From Klebsiella pneumoniae (GTDB lineage: Bacteria; Pseudomonadota; Gammaproteobacteria; Ga0077536), in NCBI GenBank assembly GCA_945862315.1, contig CAMAXW010000008.1, forward strand, positions 34,103 to 98,102: a stretch of 64,000 nt of DNA, read 5' to 3'. Position 1 is the stretch's first letter; every line of letters begins with the position of its first letter. Shown here piece after piece: positions 27,950-37,244 of the stretch. A model generated the notes under the pieces. It had not been told where the DNA came from. It saw only the letters and a program-made list of their open reading frames with translations, and made no database searches. The translations under genes and the position numbers were made by a program.

Positions 27950-30259
27950 TCACGCCACCACACGGGCTATTGGTCGTGTGCGTTCCACTCTTTTGATGAG
28001 CCCCGGCACATCGAGAATCAGCGCTACTTCGCCGCTGCCTAAGATGGTCGAGCCACTAATACCCTGCAAATAACTGAATAACTTCCCTAATGGCTTGATC
28101 ACGGTTTGGAATTCGCCGAATAGTTCATCCACCACCAAACCAGCTTTCAAGCCACCGAACCGAACCACCACAATGTTTTCGCGGCGGTTCGAAATTTCTC
28201 CCTGAGTACGGGCCGACTCCGGGTCATCGAGGTCACTCAAGGCAAAGGCGTCGCGCAGTCGCACCACCGGCAACACCGCACCCCGGACATTGATAAAACC
28301 GCGCTCGCTCACGGCGTGACGGTCCAAGTCCGACAGTTCCATACACTCCTCCACGACGTCGAGCGGCAACACATAGCGCGCCGTGCCCAGCCCCACCATG
28401 AAGCCATCGATAATGGCCAGTGTCAGCGGTAACCGAATGCGGACCAACGTGCCCAAGCCTTCGGTGCTGTCGATTTCTATCATGCCGCGCAGGGTTTCAA
28501 TGCTGCGGCGGACGACGTCCATACCGACCCCACGTCCGGATAAATTAGAGACGGTGTCGGCGGTGGAGAATCCCGCTTCAAAAACCAGCTGCTGGATTTC
28601 CTGAGGGGTCGGGTTCGCGCTCGCCGCCAACAATCCGCGCTCGATGGCCTTATTGCGAATTTTCTCCAGTGGCAGGCCACCGCCGTCGTCACTTACTTCA
28701 ATGACGATGCTGCCAGAATCGTGATAGGCGTTCAGGGAGATTTTTGCGCGCGCCGATTTACCACTCGCCATGCGCCGCTCAGCGTTCTCGATGCCGTGAT
28801 CCATCGCGTTGCGCACGAGGTGCATGAGCGGGTCGCCGATGCGTTCCACCACTGATTTATCGAGTTCGGTTTCGGCGCCAGCAATCACCAGTTCGATATC
28901 TTTGCCCAGTTCTAGGCTGACATCGCGCACAACGCGTTGAAACCGCTGGAAAGTGGCTGCAATGGGGACCATGCGCAAGCCCAGTGCGTTGTCGCGCACT
29001 TGCTCAACCAAGCGGAGCAGCGCGGCGGCGGATTCCATAATATTGCCTAGCTTGGCCTGCTGCGCTAGGGCAAAAGTGCCGGATCCGGCAATGACCAATT
29101 CGCCAACCAGCGTAATTAACTGGTCGAGTTTCTCGGCATCCACTCGGATGAGCTTAGTGTCCTGCCCATTCATTTGGCGCGCCTGCTGCTGACGCGCCAA
29201 GGCTGCATCAACCACCGGTTCCGGTACGGCACCCGCGTCGACGAGAATTTGACCCAAGGGTCGGGGGCCGCCCGGCCGCACCGGCGGCTTCGATTCCGCG
29301 GCCTGTTTAGCGAGCGCGGTGGCCAACGCGGCGCCCGTCAGCGCATTAGCTGCCACTAGAATTTCGCCCAGTTTGGCCGGCCCCGCCCCCAACGCATCCA
29401 GATCGGCCAACTGCGCCTGCACCTGGCTGCTGGGCGGCGTTAGGCGAATTTGGCAATCCTCGCGGATGAAGTCGAACACACTGTCGATGACGCTTCTCTC
29501 GGCCATCGTGTCCAGCTCAACGACCATGTCGAGGTAGCAACTTTCGGCATCCATTTCCGCTAACGGCGGTAGTCGGCCCCACAGGGTGGTGATGTTCACG
29601 AGCTCGCCCAAGGTGGCGAGATAATGAAGAATCGACAGCGGATCCATGCCATTACGGAAAACGTCAGGGCCGAACTGCAGGGCAATGCGCCACACCAGCG
29701 CGGCGGGCTGCCTGAGTGCCGGTTCTGCGCTATCGAGGAACACCGCGTAGTCATCCGCCATCGACACCGACGGCGGGTGCGCGACGGACGATGATTCGTC
29801 GGAGGGTGAACCACCGTCCAGGAAAGTAGCCAAGTCCGCCGCCAGGGAGTGGCGATCAGCGGCTGGCGGTGCTGGGAGATACTGCGCCAGCTCACGCTCC
29901 AAAGATTCACCCACGGTGATCACCGAGGCCTCTAATGACAGGTTATCCACCGCTGGCATCACCAAAGTGCCGATGTGATCCCCGCACCGCAACAGCAGGG
30001 CAGAAAGCGCTGGGGTTAACGCCACTTCCCCAGCCCGTACTCTGTCCAGCAAATTTTCGAGCTGGTGGGTATGCGCCACGATGGTGTTGAACCCAAACAT
30101 GCCGGCCGAACCCTTGATGGTGTGCGCGGTACGGAACACCGCGTCGAGCAACTCTCGGTCGCCGGGCCGGTGTTCGAGCAGCAACAACGATTGCTCCATC
30201 TGCTCGAGCAGCTCGTGGGCCTCGGCAATAAAAATCTGCAGTGCGGGGGTCATGTCCAT
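27950..30259 (-). CDS. cheA: CheA chemotaxis histidine kinase
   Basis: 769 residues. The P1 domain has His46 in FRTAHTIKGSAGMF. A long middle region (about 130-360) includes a stretch around 290-350 rich in Ala and Pro. P3 dimerisation starts near KLDQLITLVGELVIAG, P4 ATPase has HLVRNAMDHGIE, SDDGGGLPL and GRGVGMDVV, and P5 is the CheW-like regulatory domain ending with LGSGEVALILDVPGLI. It autophosphorylates on P1 and passes phosphate to CheY and CheB. Length is above the 650-residue E. coli enzyme because of the linker. It follows the STAS gene by 19 bases. Confidence 0.97.
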   Translation of the reverse strand: MDMTPALQIFIAEAHELLEQMEQSLLLLEHRPGDRELLDAVFRTAHTIKGSAGMFGFNTIVAHTHQLENLLDRVRAGEVALTPALSALLLRCGDHIGTLVMPAVDNLSLEASVITVGESLERELAQYLPAPPAADRHSLAADLATFLDGGSPSDESSSVAHPPSVSMADDYAVFLDSAEPALRQPAALVWRIALQFGPDVFRNGMDPLSILHYLATLGELVNITTLWGRLPPLAEMDAESCYLDMVVELDTMAERSVIDSVFDFIREDCQIRLTPPSSQVQAQLADLDALGAGPAKLGEILVAANALTGAALATALAKQAAESKPPVRPGGPRPLGQILVDAGAVPEPVVDAALARQQQARQMNGQDTKLIRVDAEKLDQLITLVGELVIAGSGTFALAQQAKLGNIMESAAALLRLVEQVRDNALGLRMVPIAATFQRFQRVVRDVSLELGKDIELVIAGAETELDKSVVERIGDPLMHLVRNAMDHGIENAERRMASGKSARAKISLNAYHDSGSIVIEVSDDGGGLPLEKIRNKAIERGLLAASANPTPQEIQQLVFEAGFSTADTVSNLSGRGVGMDVVRRSIETLRGMIEIDSTEGLGTLVRIRLPLTLAIIDGFMVGLGTARYVLPLDVVEECMELSDLDRHAVSERGFINVRGAVLPVVRLRDAFALSDLDDPESARTQGEISNRRENIVVVRFGGLKAGLVVDELFGEFQTVIKPLGKLFSYLQGISGSTILGSGEVALILDVPGLIKRVERTRPIARVVA

Positions 30260-30278
30260 AAGAATTTTTCCGATCGCC

Positions 30279-30563
30279 TCAAGTGAACTGCTGGCGTAAA
30301 TTAAGCAGCGTTAAGACCACGCTGGCAGCGTCGCTCATGGCGATCACCCGCAGCTCCCGGCCGGTAGCTTCGCATTCGCGTTTGAGCATCAGCAGTTGTT
30401 GCACGCCCGCACAATCCAATTCAGTCACCTCGCCCAGGTCAAGCTCGATCGGCCCGCTTTCCTGCAGGGTCGCCTGCAGGCGCTCGTGCAGCGCTGACGC
30501 CGCGTAAATGTTCACTTCATCGGCAAGCTTCAAAACCATCGCTGTGGGTTGCTCTAGGCTCAT
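30279..30563 (-). CDS. STAS-domain protein of the chemotaxis operon
   Basis: 94 residues forming a single STAS (anti-sigma factor antagonist-like) domain: IYAASALHERLQATL, PIELDLGEVTELDCAGVQQLL and a C-terminal helix SVVLTLLNLRQ. In SpoIIAA-type antagonists the residue after the DS pair is a phosphorylated Ser; here the sequence is DCAG, so no phosphorylatable residue is present at that site. It sits between cheY (22 bases upstream) and cheA (19 bases downstream), an arrangement seen in some environmental che operons. A structural or docking role in the receptor array is possible, but no function is established for it here. Confidence 0.9.
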   Translation of the reverse strand: MSLEQPTAMVLKLADEVNIYAASALHERLQATLQESGPIELDLGEVTELDCAGVQQLLMLKRECEATGRELRVIAMSDAASVVLTLLNLRQQFT

Positions 30564-30585
30564 ACGGGCATTCCTCCAAGGGGGT

Positions 30586-30954
30586 CTACGGCAACACCAG
30601 TTTCGACACGGCGGCCAGCATTTGTTCTGGCTTAAACGGCTTCACTACCCAGGCTTTTGCGCCCGCGGCCTGCCCTTCCATCTTCTTCCCCTCTTGGCTT
30701 TCCGTCGTCAGCATGATGATGGGCGTAAATTTGTAAGCCGCGTTTTGCTTAACGGCTTTCACAAAAGTAATGCCATCCATGTTGGGCATGTTGACGTCGC
30801 TGATGATGAGGTGGATTTTTTGGCCGTTGAGTTTGCTCAAACCATCCACGCCATCAAAAGCTTCAATGACATCGTAGCCGCCCCCCCTGAGGGCGATGGC
30901 GACCACCTGCCGCAGCGAGGCGGAGTCATCTACTATCAAGATCGTTTTAGCCAT
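30586..30954 (-). CDS. cheY: CheY chemotaxis response regulator
   Basis: 122 residues from ATG 30954, with GGAG-like GGGCTCC upstream; the longer reading to 31008 lies in the upstream MCP-like gene. Single receiver domain: acidic pocket IVDDSA, phospho-acceptor Asp53 in IISDVNMP, Thr in MLTTES and Lys in VVKPF. Phospho-CheY normally binds the flagellar switch or a type IV pilus motor. No fli, flg or pil genes are in the window, so the output organelle cannot be told. Ten bases separate it from the upstream gene stop. Confidence 0.96.
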   Translation of the reverse strand: MAKTILIVDDSASLRQVVAIALRGGGYDVIEAFDGVDGLSKLNGQKIHLIISDVNMPNMDGITFVKAVKQNAAYKFTPIIMLTTESQEGKKMEGQAAGAKAWVVKPFKPEQMLAAVSKLVLP

Positions 30955-30964
30955 CAAGGAGCCC

Positions 30965-32125
30965 TCAAAAGAAAGTGATATCGGAATTATTAGCGGGGGC
31001 AGCGCCAACGGGCGCCCGTTCTTCGTCTAAGGTGTAGGAGCGCTCCAAAGTGTCTAACAGCTGCGCCATGCTGCTTTGATTAGGCAAAGTGCCGCTGGCT
31101 AATTCACCTTTGAATTTCAGCAGGCTATCACCCAAATGATCCAGCAATTGGTCGATGCGGTCTTGGAACTGCAGCTGTTCTAGCGCGGCCGACACGGCGC
31201 GGGTAATGCCCTCGGCCTCCGTGCGTAGCGCATCACCAGACGTGGTATGGCTGGACATAGCGTTCCTAAAGTCGGTGATCACGCCCGACAACTGGGCGTC
31301 GCAATCGATCCGGGCTTGCGTGTCGCGTTCCGCCGCGGTTTCGATCATGGCGGATGAGTCTTTGATACTGCGGTTTACATAGTCGATTTTTTGGCTGATG
31401 TTTTTGCCGATCTCGCCCGAGCGGGTTGAGAGCGTGCGCACTTCATCGGCGACGACCGCAAAACCCCGGCCCGCTTCACCGGCGCGCGCAGCTTCAATCG
31501 CGGCATTCAGTGCCAACAGGTTAGTTTGGTCCGCAATACTGGCCACATCGGAAGCCATTTTCTGCAGCTCGGTGGTGAACTGCACCAGCCGCTGGCTCTC
31601 CTCTAACATGCGAGCCTTGTCCGCTAAAGTGGTGTCCAAAATTTCACCCACCAGGGTCAATCGGCGCTCGCTTTTTAAGACCACTTGGCGCAGGTCGTCA
31701 TCGGCGGTGCCGCCATCGATGCCAGCGGCCCGATAGCTGGCGCGCACGGCGTCGCGCAGCCGCTCAACGATGCCAGCGAAATCCTGCGTGAGATGCACAA
31801 CGGCGCCTTCGAGCTGTTGGCGTGCGGTGCCAATATGATGAATCCAAACGGGCACAATACTGCCGGATAACAACAGCACCTCAGCGCCGTGTTGCACCGT
31901 AATATTTTCGATTGCCGTTTTTTGCGCCTGTTCAGCCACCGCCTCGGCGGCAACGCCTGCCTGGCGATAAAGACGCGCTGCGCGCCCGTCTAACAGCAGG
32001 CCCACCACCACCAACGACACCGCCGCCACTGCGGCAAGTCCTTGGGGCACGAAAAACAAACTGGCCGCAGCGGCCACTGCGAGCGCGCTGGAGCCCCAAG
32101 AAAACAGGGCGGGATCAGATTTCAT
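30965..32125 (-). CDS. Membrane-anchored MCP-like protein, first gene of the che operon
   Basis: 386 residues from ATG 32125, preceded by GAGG; a TTG seven codons earlier is possible. Two hydrophobic segments (about 12-27 and 30-46) form an N-terminal membrane anchor with almost no periplasmic loop. The MCP signalling tip is present ([41 protein letters not shown]), but the protein is short: helices on either side of the tip are unusual and include [17 protein letters not shown], a pattern shared with CheZ-like or phosphatase-type helices. The C-terminus is ANNSDITFF. It begins the nine-gene leftward operon. It may act as a minimal receptor or as a scaffold; a periplasmic ligand is unlikely. 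Confidence 0.88.
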   Translation of the reverse strand: MKSDPALFSWGSSALAVAAAASLFFVPQGLAAVAAVSLVVVGLLLDGRAARLYRQAGVAAEAVAEQAQKTAIENITVQHGAEVLLLSGSIVPVWIHHIGTARQQLEGAVVHLTQDFAGIVERLRDAVRASYRAAGIDGGTADDDLRQVVLKSERRLTLVGEILDTTLADKARMLEESQRLVQFTTELQKMASDVASIADQTNLLALNAAIEAARAGEAGRGFAVVADEVRTLSTRSGEIGKNISQKIDYVNRSIKDSSAMIETAAERDTQARIDCDAQLSGVITDFRNAMSSHTTSGDALRTEAEGITRAVSAALEQLQFQDRIDQLLDHLGDSLLKFKGELASGTLPNQSSMAQLLDTLERSYTLDEERAPVGAAPANNSDITFF

Positions 32126-32309
32126 TGCACAGTCGTCCTCAGTCAAATTGCCGCACGAGGTCAGTATTGGGTTTCGCGCCCCAGGATGACGGGGGCGCCT
32201 TACCGTCGTAAGCAGTAGCGCCGCTTGGGCGGAGAAACTTGAAAGAAAAAAAAAATAATTCGGCAGGCGCTGCGCAATGAAATTTTTTAGCCGAGCGAGA
32301 CCGGGTAGT

Positions 32310-33557
32310 TTATTTCACGACCGGCCGCGCGGTGGCAAAAAATAACCACACCAATGCGCCGAACACATTCACGCAGGCCGCCAACACAAAGGCCGCCGTG
32401 AAAGTGCCCGTGACGTCGACCAGCCAGCCGGTCACGGCGATGCCGAGGACGCCGGGCAGCGTGCCCGCCGTGTTGGTGATGGACAACAACACATCGGCAT
32501 AGCGCGGTGCGATGTCGAGATGGTTGGAAATAAACCCGCCCCAGGTCATCGCCAACGCCCCTAGCGCGCCGCACATCAAGCCCAGTGCAACCTCCGGGGA
32601 GCTGACGTCTCTGGCCAGCCACATGCACGCAGCAGCCCCCAATAGACCAGAGATTTGCATGAACTTGCGCACAAACGTGGCATCGGCACCGCCCTTGATC
32701 CAACTATCTGCCAGCCAACCACTGGCGATGCCGCAAACGAACATGACCAGCCACGGCGCAGTGGCATACAGGCTCGCGCTTTGGATATCCAAGTGCAGCA
32801 CTTTGCGAAAATAACTGGGTAACCAGGCGAGCAGCATATACAGCACCCAATTGCTGCACAGGTGGTTGATGATCAGTGCCCAAACCGCCGAGGAGCGCAA
32901 CAATTTGCCCCAAGGGACCGGCTCTTTGGGGTGCTGATCGGGGGCGACAGCACGCAGCAGCGTGCGTTCGGCGGGGGTCAGATTGGGATGATCAGCCGGC
33001 CGGTCATAGGCAAGTTTCAACCACACCACACACCAGACCAGACCCACTAGGCCAAACGCGTAAAACACGCTGGGCCAGCCGTAATGTTTCACCATCACAC
33101 CGGTCGTCATCAGCGCAAACAACGTGCCGAGGGGAACACCGGCGAGCATCAGTGCCACCGCGCGTGATCGCTCGCCGACCGGCACCCAACGACTGTAGAG
33201 ATTGTAGGCCGCCGGAAACATCGCCGCTTCGCCTAGGCCCATCGCGATGCGCGCGGCAATGAGGGCGGCAAAAGACATCCCTGCCGCGAGCGGCGTAATC
33301 AGGGTGAAGATCGACCACCACAGCACCGCCAGCAACAAGACGCGCTTGCCACCAAAGCGATTGGCCAACCAGCCGCTGGGCACCATAAACAACAGATAGC
33401 CGATAAAAAAGGCTGAGAGCACAAAGCCCTTGATGGTCTCTGACCACCCGTACTGCTCTTGCATGGCCAGCGCGGCAACTGAAATATTCACCCGGTCGAT
33501 ATAGCCGATGAAACTTGCCGCGAAACAGAGGGCAACGAGCTTGTGACGTTCCTGCAT
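32310..33557 (-). CDS. MFS transporter, anion:cation symporter (ACS) family
   Basis: 415 residues from ATG 33557, preceded by GGAG; a longer reading to 33689 adds a non-hydrophobic leader. About twelve hydrophobic segments are visible. [18 protein letters not shown] in helix 1, [15 protein letters not shown] (motif A) and [18 protein letters not shown] are signatures of the ACS family, which takes up organic anions such as hexuronates, tartrate, phthalate or sulfolactate with protons. The substrate cannot be deduced. It is separated from the che operon by 184 bases and from the GST gene by a 258-base divergent region with a minus-strand terminator. Confidence 0.92.
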   Translation of the reverse strand: MQERHKLVALCFAASFIGYIDRVNISVAALAMQEQYGWSETIKGFVLSAFFIGYLLFMVPSGWLANRFGGKRVLLLAVLWWSIFTLITPLAAGMSFAALIAARIAMGLGEAAMFPAAYNLYSRWVPVGERSRAVALMLAGVPLGTLFALMTTGVMVKHYGWPSVFYAFGLVGLVWCVVWLKLAYDRPADHPNLTPAERTLLRAVAPDQHPKEPVPWGKLLRSSAVWALIINHLCSNWVLYMLLAWLPSYFRKVLHLDIQSASLYATAPWLVMFVCGIASGWLADSWIKGGADATFVRKFMQISGLLGAAACMWLARDVSSPEVALGLMCGALGALAMTWGGFISNHLDIAPRYADVLLSITNTAGTLPGVLGIAVTGWLVDVTGTFTAAFVLAACVNVFGALVWLFFATARPVVK

Positions 33558-33700
33558 GTTTTTCTCCACGTTGCGAGACCTGCACGCGGCTGACAGCCAC
33601 CGCCGTGCGGGATGCTTAATCTGTTTTTTTTCCTTCACACCCTGAGTAGCATTGCGCGCGGGTGGGGTGGCGTATCCCCCATTGTTCACGTTCCAACCCG

Positions 33701-33727
33701 AAAAAACAGCCCCGCATTAAGGGCTGT
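33701..33727 (-). terminator. Orphan intrinsic terminator upstream of the MFS gene
   Basis: On the minus strand ACAGCCC pairs with GGGCTGT over an 8-base loop and is followed by six T. No minus-strand gene lies to its right (the next gene, at 33816, is on the plus strand), so it would end only a short leftward transcript started in 33728-33815, such as the leader of the MFS gene or a small RNA. Confidence 0.7.
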
Positions 33728-33757
33728 CCACGCCGCTGCAACCGGTTACGCTGACAG

Positions 33758-33779
33758 ACAGCTGACAAACAGCTGATAA
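33758..33779. repeat. Two tandem 11-bp repeats in the divergent promoter region
   Basis: ACAGCTGACAA at 33758-33768 is followed directly by ACAGCTGATAA at 33769-33779, with a partial unit CTGACAG just upstream. The spacing equals one helical turn, as expected of an operator. It lies 37 bases before the GST start and next to the orphan terminator. Confidence 0.6.
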
Positions 33780-33815
33780 TCAAACGCCACCCAGTCCATT
33801 CTCGGGAGACCTGCC

Positions 33816-34724
33816 ATGGCCGAGCTCATCTTGCATCACTACGCGTTATCACCCTTTGCGGAGAAAATTCGCCGCATCTTGGCGTTTAAAAAGCTCGCGT
33901 GGCGTTCGGTAGAACAGCCCAGCATCGCACCGAAACCCGATCTCACGCCGCTCACCGGTGGCTATCGCCGCATCCCGGTGCTGCAGATCGGCGCGGATAT
34001 TTACTGCGACACCGCCCTCATCGCCGGCGTGTTGGAGCGCCTATACCCAAGCCCCAGCTGTTTCCCCGCAGCGCTGGCAGGCGCCGCCACCTTGCTAGAA
34101 GACTGGGCCGACCACCGTCTATTTATGCAAACCGTGCCGCCTACCGTGGCACGGCTGGTAGACCACCTTCCCGCGGCATTCTTTGTCGACCGCGCCGCCA
34201 TGACGCCCGCGTTCACCCAGGAAAATTTAATCGCCGTGGCGCCGCACGCTTGGAGTCAGGCGATCATTTCTCTAGATAGGCTCGCCGCGCAGTTAGATCA
34301 CCGCCCCTTCGTGCTCGGTGATGTCTTCACCGTGGCCGACGCCGCCTGTTTCCATCCTGTGTGGTTTTTGCAGCACGGGGGCGATTTGTTTGATGCCGTG
34401 CGAGCGCGGCCCAGCTTGTCGGCGTGGTTTGATCGGGTAGCCAATTTAGGCACGGGCGAGATGACGCCGCTGGAGGCCGCCGCCGCGCTGACCATCGCGC
34501 GCGAGGCAAGCCCCACCGACGTGGCGGGAGGCTGCGTGACCGAGAGCGGTTATGTGGCGGGCGCAGAAATTGCCATCGTGCCAGACGATTACGGCTTAGA
34601 GCGCACCGTCGGTCGCCTCATCCGGCTAAACGCGCAGGAAATCGTGGTGCTACGCACAGACCCGCAAGTGGGCGAGGTGGCGGTGCATTACCCTCGCGCG
34701 GGTTATCGCTGTCACGCCGTTTGA
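33816..34724 (+). CDS. Glutathione S-transferase-like protein with C-terminal extension
   Basis: 302 residues, preceded by GGGAG. The N-terminal thioredoxin-like fold begins LILHHYALSPFAEKIRRILAF, with SPF-x-EK where Ser or Cys of GSTs contacts glutathione; RRIPVLQIG gives the cis-Pro loop and YCDTALIAGVLE the gamma-glutamyl site. The helical domain ends with FTVADAACFHPVWFL. Beyond residue 225 about 75 residues follow (ESGYVAGAEIAIVPDDYG; VVVLRTDPQVGEVAVHYPRAGY) that form a separate small beta domain not found in ordinary GSTs. Its function is unknown to me. Monocistronic, divergent from the MFS gene and convergent with the next LLM gene. Confidence 0.87.
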   Translation: MAELILHHYALSPFAEKIRRILAFKKLAWRSVEQPSIAPKPDLTPLTGGYRRIPVLQIGADIYCDTALIAGVLERLYPSPSCFPAALAGAATLLEDWADHRLFMQTVPPTVARLVDHLPAAFFVDRAAMTPAFTQENLIAVAPHAWSQAIISLDRLAAQLDHRPFVLGDVFTVADAACFHPVWFLQHGGDLFDAVRARPSLSAWFDRVANLGTGEMTPLEAAAALTIAREASPTDVAGGCVTESGYVAGAEIAIVPDDYGLERTVGRLIRLNAQEIVVLRTDPQVGEVAVHYPRAGYRCHAV

Positions 34725-34749
34725 CCCCGGCGAGGCAAGGCCATCCGCC

Positions 34750-35763
34750 TTAGGCGATGGCCGCAGCAGGCGTAGACATCGTTGCTCGAACATCCATCGC
34801 GAGCTCGAAAGAACGTAACCGCTCACGCTGGTCAAACAACGAGCCGGCGATCATGAGCTCATCCACCTGAGTCATTTCGATGAAGTTTGTTAACTGCTCC
34901 CGCACACTGACCGGCGAGCCGACGCAGGCATAGCTCAGCGTGTGGTCGACCCCCGCTTTCTCGGCGAGGCTCCAGTAGTCATCCATCTGATCCCGCGGCG
35001 GTTGTAGTTTCGCGGGCGTCCCACGATACAAATTTGCAAACTGCTGCTGGATGGACGTAAACAGGCGTCGGGCTGCCGCATCGGTGTCGGCAGTCACCAC
35101 ATTGATGACCGCCATGGCGTGCGGCTTGGCCAGTTGGGCTGAGGGTTGAAACCGAGCTCGGTACACCTGTAACGCCTGGCGCAGGGCATCGGGCGCAAAA
35201 TGTGAAGCAAAGCCAAAAGGTAGCCCCAGGGCTGCCGCGACCTGTGCGCCAAACAAGCTAGAGCCTAAAATCCATAGCGGCACCTGCAAGCCAGTACCGG
35301 GCACAGCGAACACCGTTTGCCCCGCCAACTCGGGGCCTAAGAAAGCCTGTAGCTCCAGCACATCTTGCGGAAAATGATCCGCATTAGAGGCGAGATCTCG
35401 ACGCAGCGCCCGTGCGGTACGTTGATCAGAACCTGGGGCTCGACCGAGCGCCAAATCGATGCGCCCGGGAAACAGCGACTCCAGCGTACCGAACTGCTCG
35501 GCGATAACCAAAGGGGAGTGATTGGGCAACATGATGCCGCCCGCCCCCACGCGAATGCGCTGCGTACCCGCCGCCACATGCCCAATGACCACCGCCGTAG
35601 CGGCACTCGCGATCCCCGGAATATTGTGATGTTCAGCCAACCAATAGCGCGTATAGCCCCATTGTTCGGCATGGCGCGCCAAATCTAGCGTGTTCCGAAA
35701 ACTATCCGCCGCCGTGCTACCAGCGGGGATGGGCGATAGGTCGAGTACCGAAAACGGAATCAT
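34750..35763 (-). CDS. LLM-class flavin-dependent oxidoreductase (YhbW-like)
   Basis: 337 residues. [18 protein letters not shown] opens the protein and [67 protein letters not shown] and the C-terminal segment with [11 protein letters not shown] are the hallmark order of the MsnO8/YhbW subgroup of luciferase-like proteins. They bind FMN and oxidise unknown small substrates. It is more distant from the other three LLM proteins of the window, which belong to other subgroups. Divergent from the LLM gene at 36006 with a 242-base gap that holds nothing else I can recognise. Confidence 0.93.
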   Translation of the reverse strand: MIPFSVLDLSPIPAGSTAADSFRNTLDLARHAEQWGYTRYWLAEHHNIPGIASAATAVVIGHVAAGTQRIRVGAGGIMLPNHSPLVIAEQFGTLESLFPGRIDLALGRAPGSDQRTARALRRDLASNADHFPQDVLELQAFLGPELAGQTVFAVPGTGLQVPLWILGSSLFGAQVAAALGLPFGFASHFAPDALRQALQVYRARFQPSAQLAKPHAMAVINVVTADTDAAARRLFTSIQQQFANLYRGTPAKLQPPRDQMDDYWSLAEKAGVDHTLSYACVGSPVSVREQLTNFIEMTQVDELMIAGSLFDQRERLRSFELAMDVRATMSTPAAAIA

Positions 35764-36005
35764 GGCGGCCTCTCAGGCGGGGGAATACAGGCGTCGATTA
35801 TGGCGGTTAGCAGCCCTCGCCGTCGCCTCCAACGCGCACCAACGTGCACCCACGTCACGAACGGCGGCGAGGGTCTGGGCGACCCCGCACCAGCCGCTGG
35901 CCAGCGCCGTGTGGGGATGCCGTACGCGGAGCAGAAAGCTTTAAGCTGTGGGCGGCGCCCGCCGGGGCGGACCACCTTATTTTTTTGAGATCTGGAGCAC
36001 TGCCC

Positions 36006-37115
36006 ATGGCTCTCAGCGCCAACCGTTTTCAACTCGCTGTGTTCGGCAGCAATGTCAGCCATGGCTGCACCATCTCGGAGTCTGAGGGTGGGATTGAAGT
36101 GAACTGGGCCGAGTCACTGCGCATTGCGCGGACGGCCGATGCCTTGGGCCTCGAGGCCCTGATTCCGGTGTGCCGCTGGAAAGGCTTCGGCGGGCCCAGC
36201 CAGTTCAACCACCGTAGCTTCGAGACCTGGACTTGGGCGGCCGGATTAGCGCAGGCGACTAGTCGTATTCACGTTTTTGCCACCACCGCGGTGCCATCCA
36301 TACACCCGGTCCTAGCGGCCAAACAGGCCGCCACAATCGATCACATTTCCGGCGGCCGTTTTGGGTTAAACGTGGTGTCGGGTTGGAATAGCCACGAGGT
36401 GGCGATGTTCGGCAAAACGCAATATCCGCACGCCGAGCGCTACGCGCTCACCGACGAATGGATGAGCCTAATCGATGCCTTGTGGACCCGTGTCGGCGAA
36501 TTTGATTTTGCCGGTCAGTACTTCACCGCGCCGCGCTGTTATGCCGAGCCCAAACCCTTGCAACGGCCACGTCCACCGGTGATGAGTGCCGGCGTCAGCC
36601 CCGCCGGACGCCGCTTTGCGGCTAAACACGCCGACATGAATTTCATTTTGGCGCCCAATTTGGACATGGCACGCGCCACGGTGGCCGATGTGCGGCGCAT
36701 CGCACGCGAGGATTACCAGCGCGAGGTAGAGGTCTGGGGCAACGCCGCTATTTTTTGTGCCGCCACCCACGCCGAAGCCCAAGACTATTACCGGCACGTC
36801 ATCCACGAACAAGGCGATTTGGTGGCCGCCGGTAATCTGTTGGACACCTTCACGGCGGAGTCGGGTAGTCAGCTCCCCGACCCCACGCTGCGCGAGTCTT
36901 ATCTGCGCAATATGATGGCCGGCTACTCGGGGTTCCCGGTAGTTGGCACACCCAGCGAAGTCGCGGATTTTTTGCAGGCCATGGCGGACTGCGGCATGGC
37001 CGGTGCCACGCTATCTTGGCCCAACTATGAGTCTGGGTTGGCCCAACTGGGCACCAGTATTCTGCCGTTGCTGGAAGAACGCGGCCTACGCAACGCCCCA
37101 AGCGTAGCCCCCTGA
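36006..37115 (+). CDS. LLM-class flavin monooxygenase of the RutA/SfnG type (paralogue of 14803)
   Basis: 369 residues from ATG 36006, preceded by GGAG; an ATG at 35844 would add 54 residues of non-luciferase sequence. VFGSNVSHGCTISE, RTADALGLEALIPVCRW, GFGG, AAKQAATIDHISGGRFGLNVVSGWNSHEVAMFG follow the same pattern and length as the protein at 14803. The family oxygenates heterocycles or sulfones with reduced FMN. The pair is likely an old duplication. No reductase or ring-opening enzyme is next to it; the downstream genes are on the other strand. Substrate unknown. Confidence 0.92.
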   Translation: MALSANRFQLAVFGSNVSHGCTISESEGGIEVNWAESLRIARTADALGLEALIPVCRWKGFGGPSQFNHRSFETWTWAAGLAQATSRIHVFATTAVPSIHPVLAAKQAATIDHISGGRFGLNVVSGWNSHEVAMFGKTQYPHAERYALTDEWMSLIDALWTRVGEFDFAGQYFTAPRCYAEPKPLQRPRPPVMSAGVSPAGRRFAAKHADMNFILAPNLDMARATVADVRRIAREDYQREVEVWGNAAIFCAATHAEAQDYYRHVIHEQGDLVAAGNLLDTFTAESGSQLPDPTLRESYLRNMMAGYSGFPVVGTPSEVADFLQAMADCGMAGATLSWPNYESGLAQLGTSILPLLEERGLRNAPSVAP

Positions 37116-37244
37116 GACCAAGTACCGTGCCGGGTCCGTCCGCACCGGCGAACGCCCTGCAACCACGCCAAACCACAGGCTGGCCAGCCCGCGCGGGCGC
37201 AGCCTGTGCCGGCCGCCACCCCTGTCGGACCAGTCGGTCAGACA

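Noticed and set aside
32126..32309. Sigma-28 promoter for the che operon
   Set aside because: TAAA and GCCGAATT occur on the minus strand but several bases too far apart for a FliA promoter.
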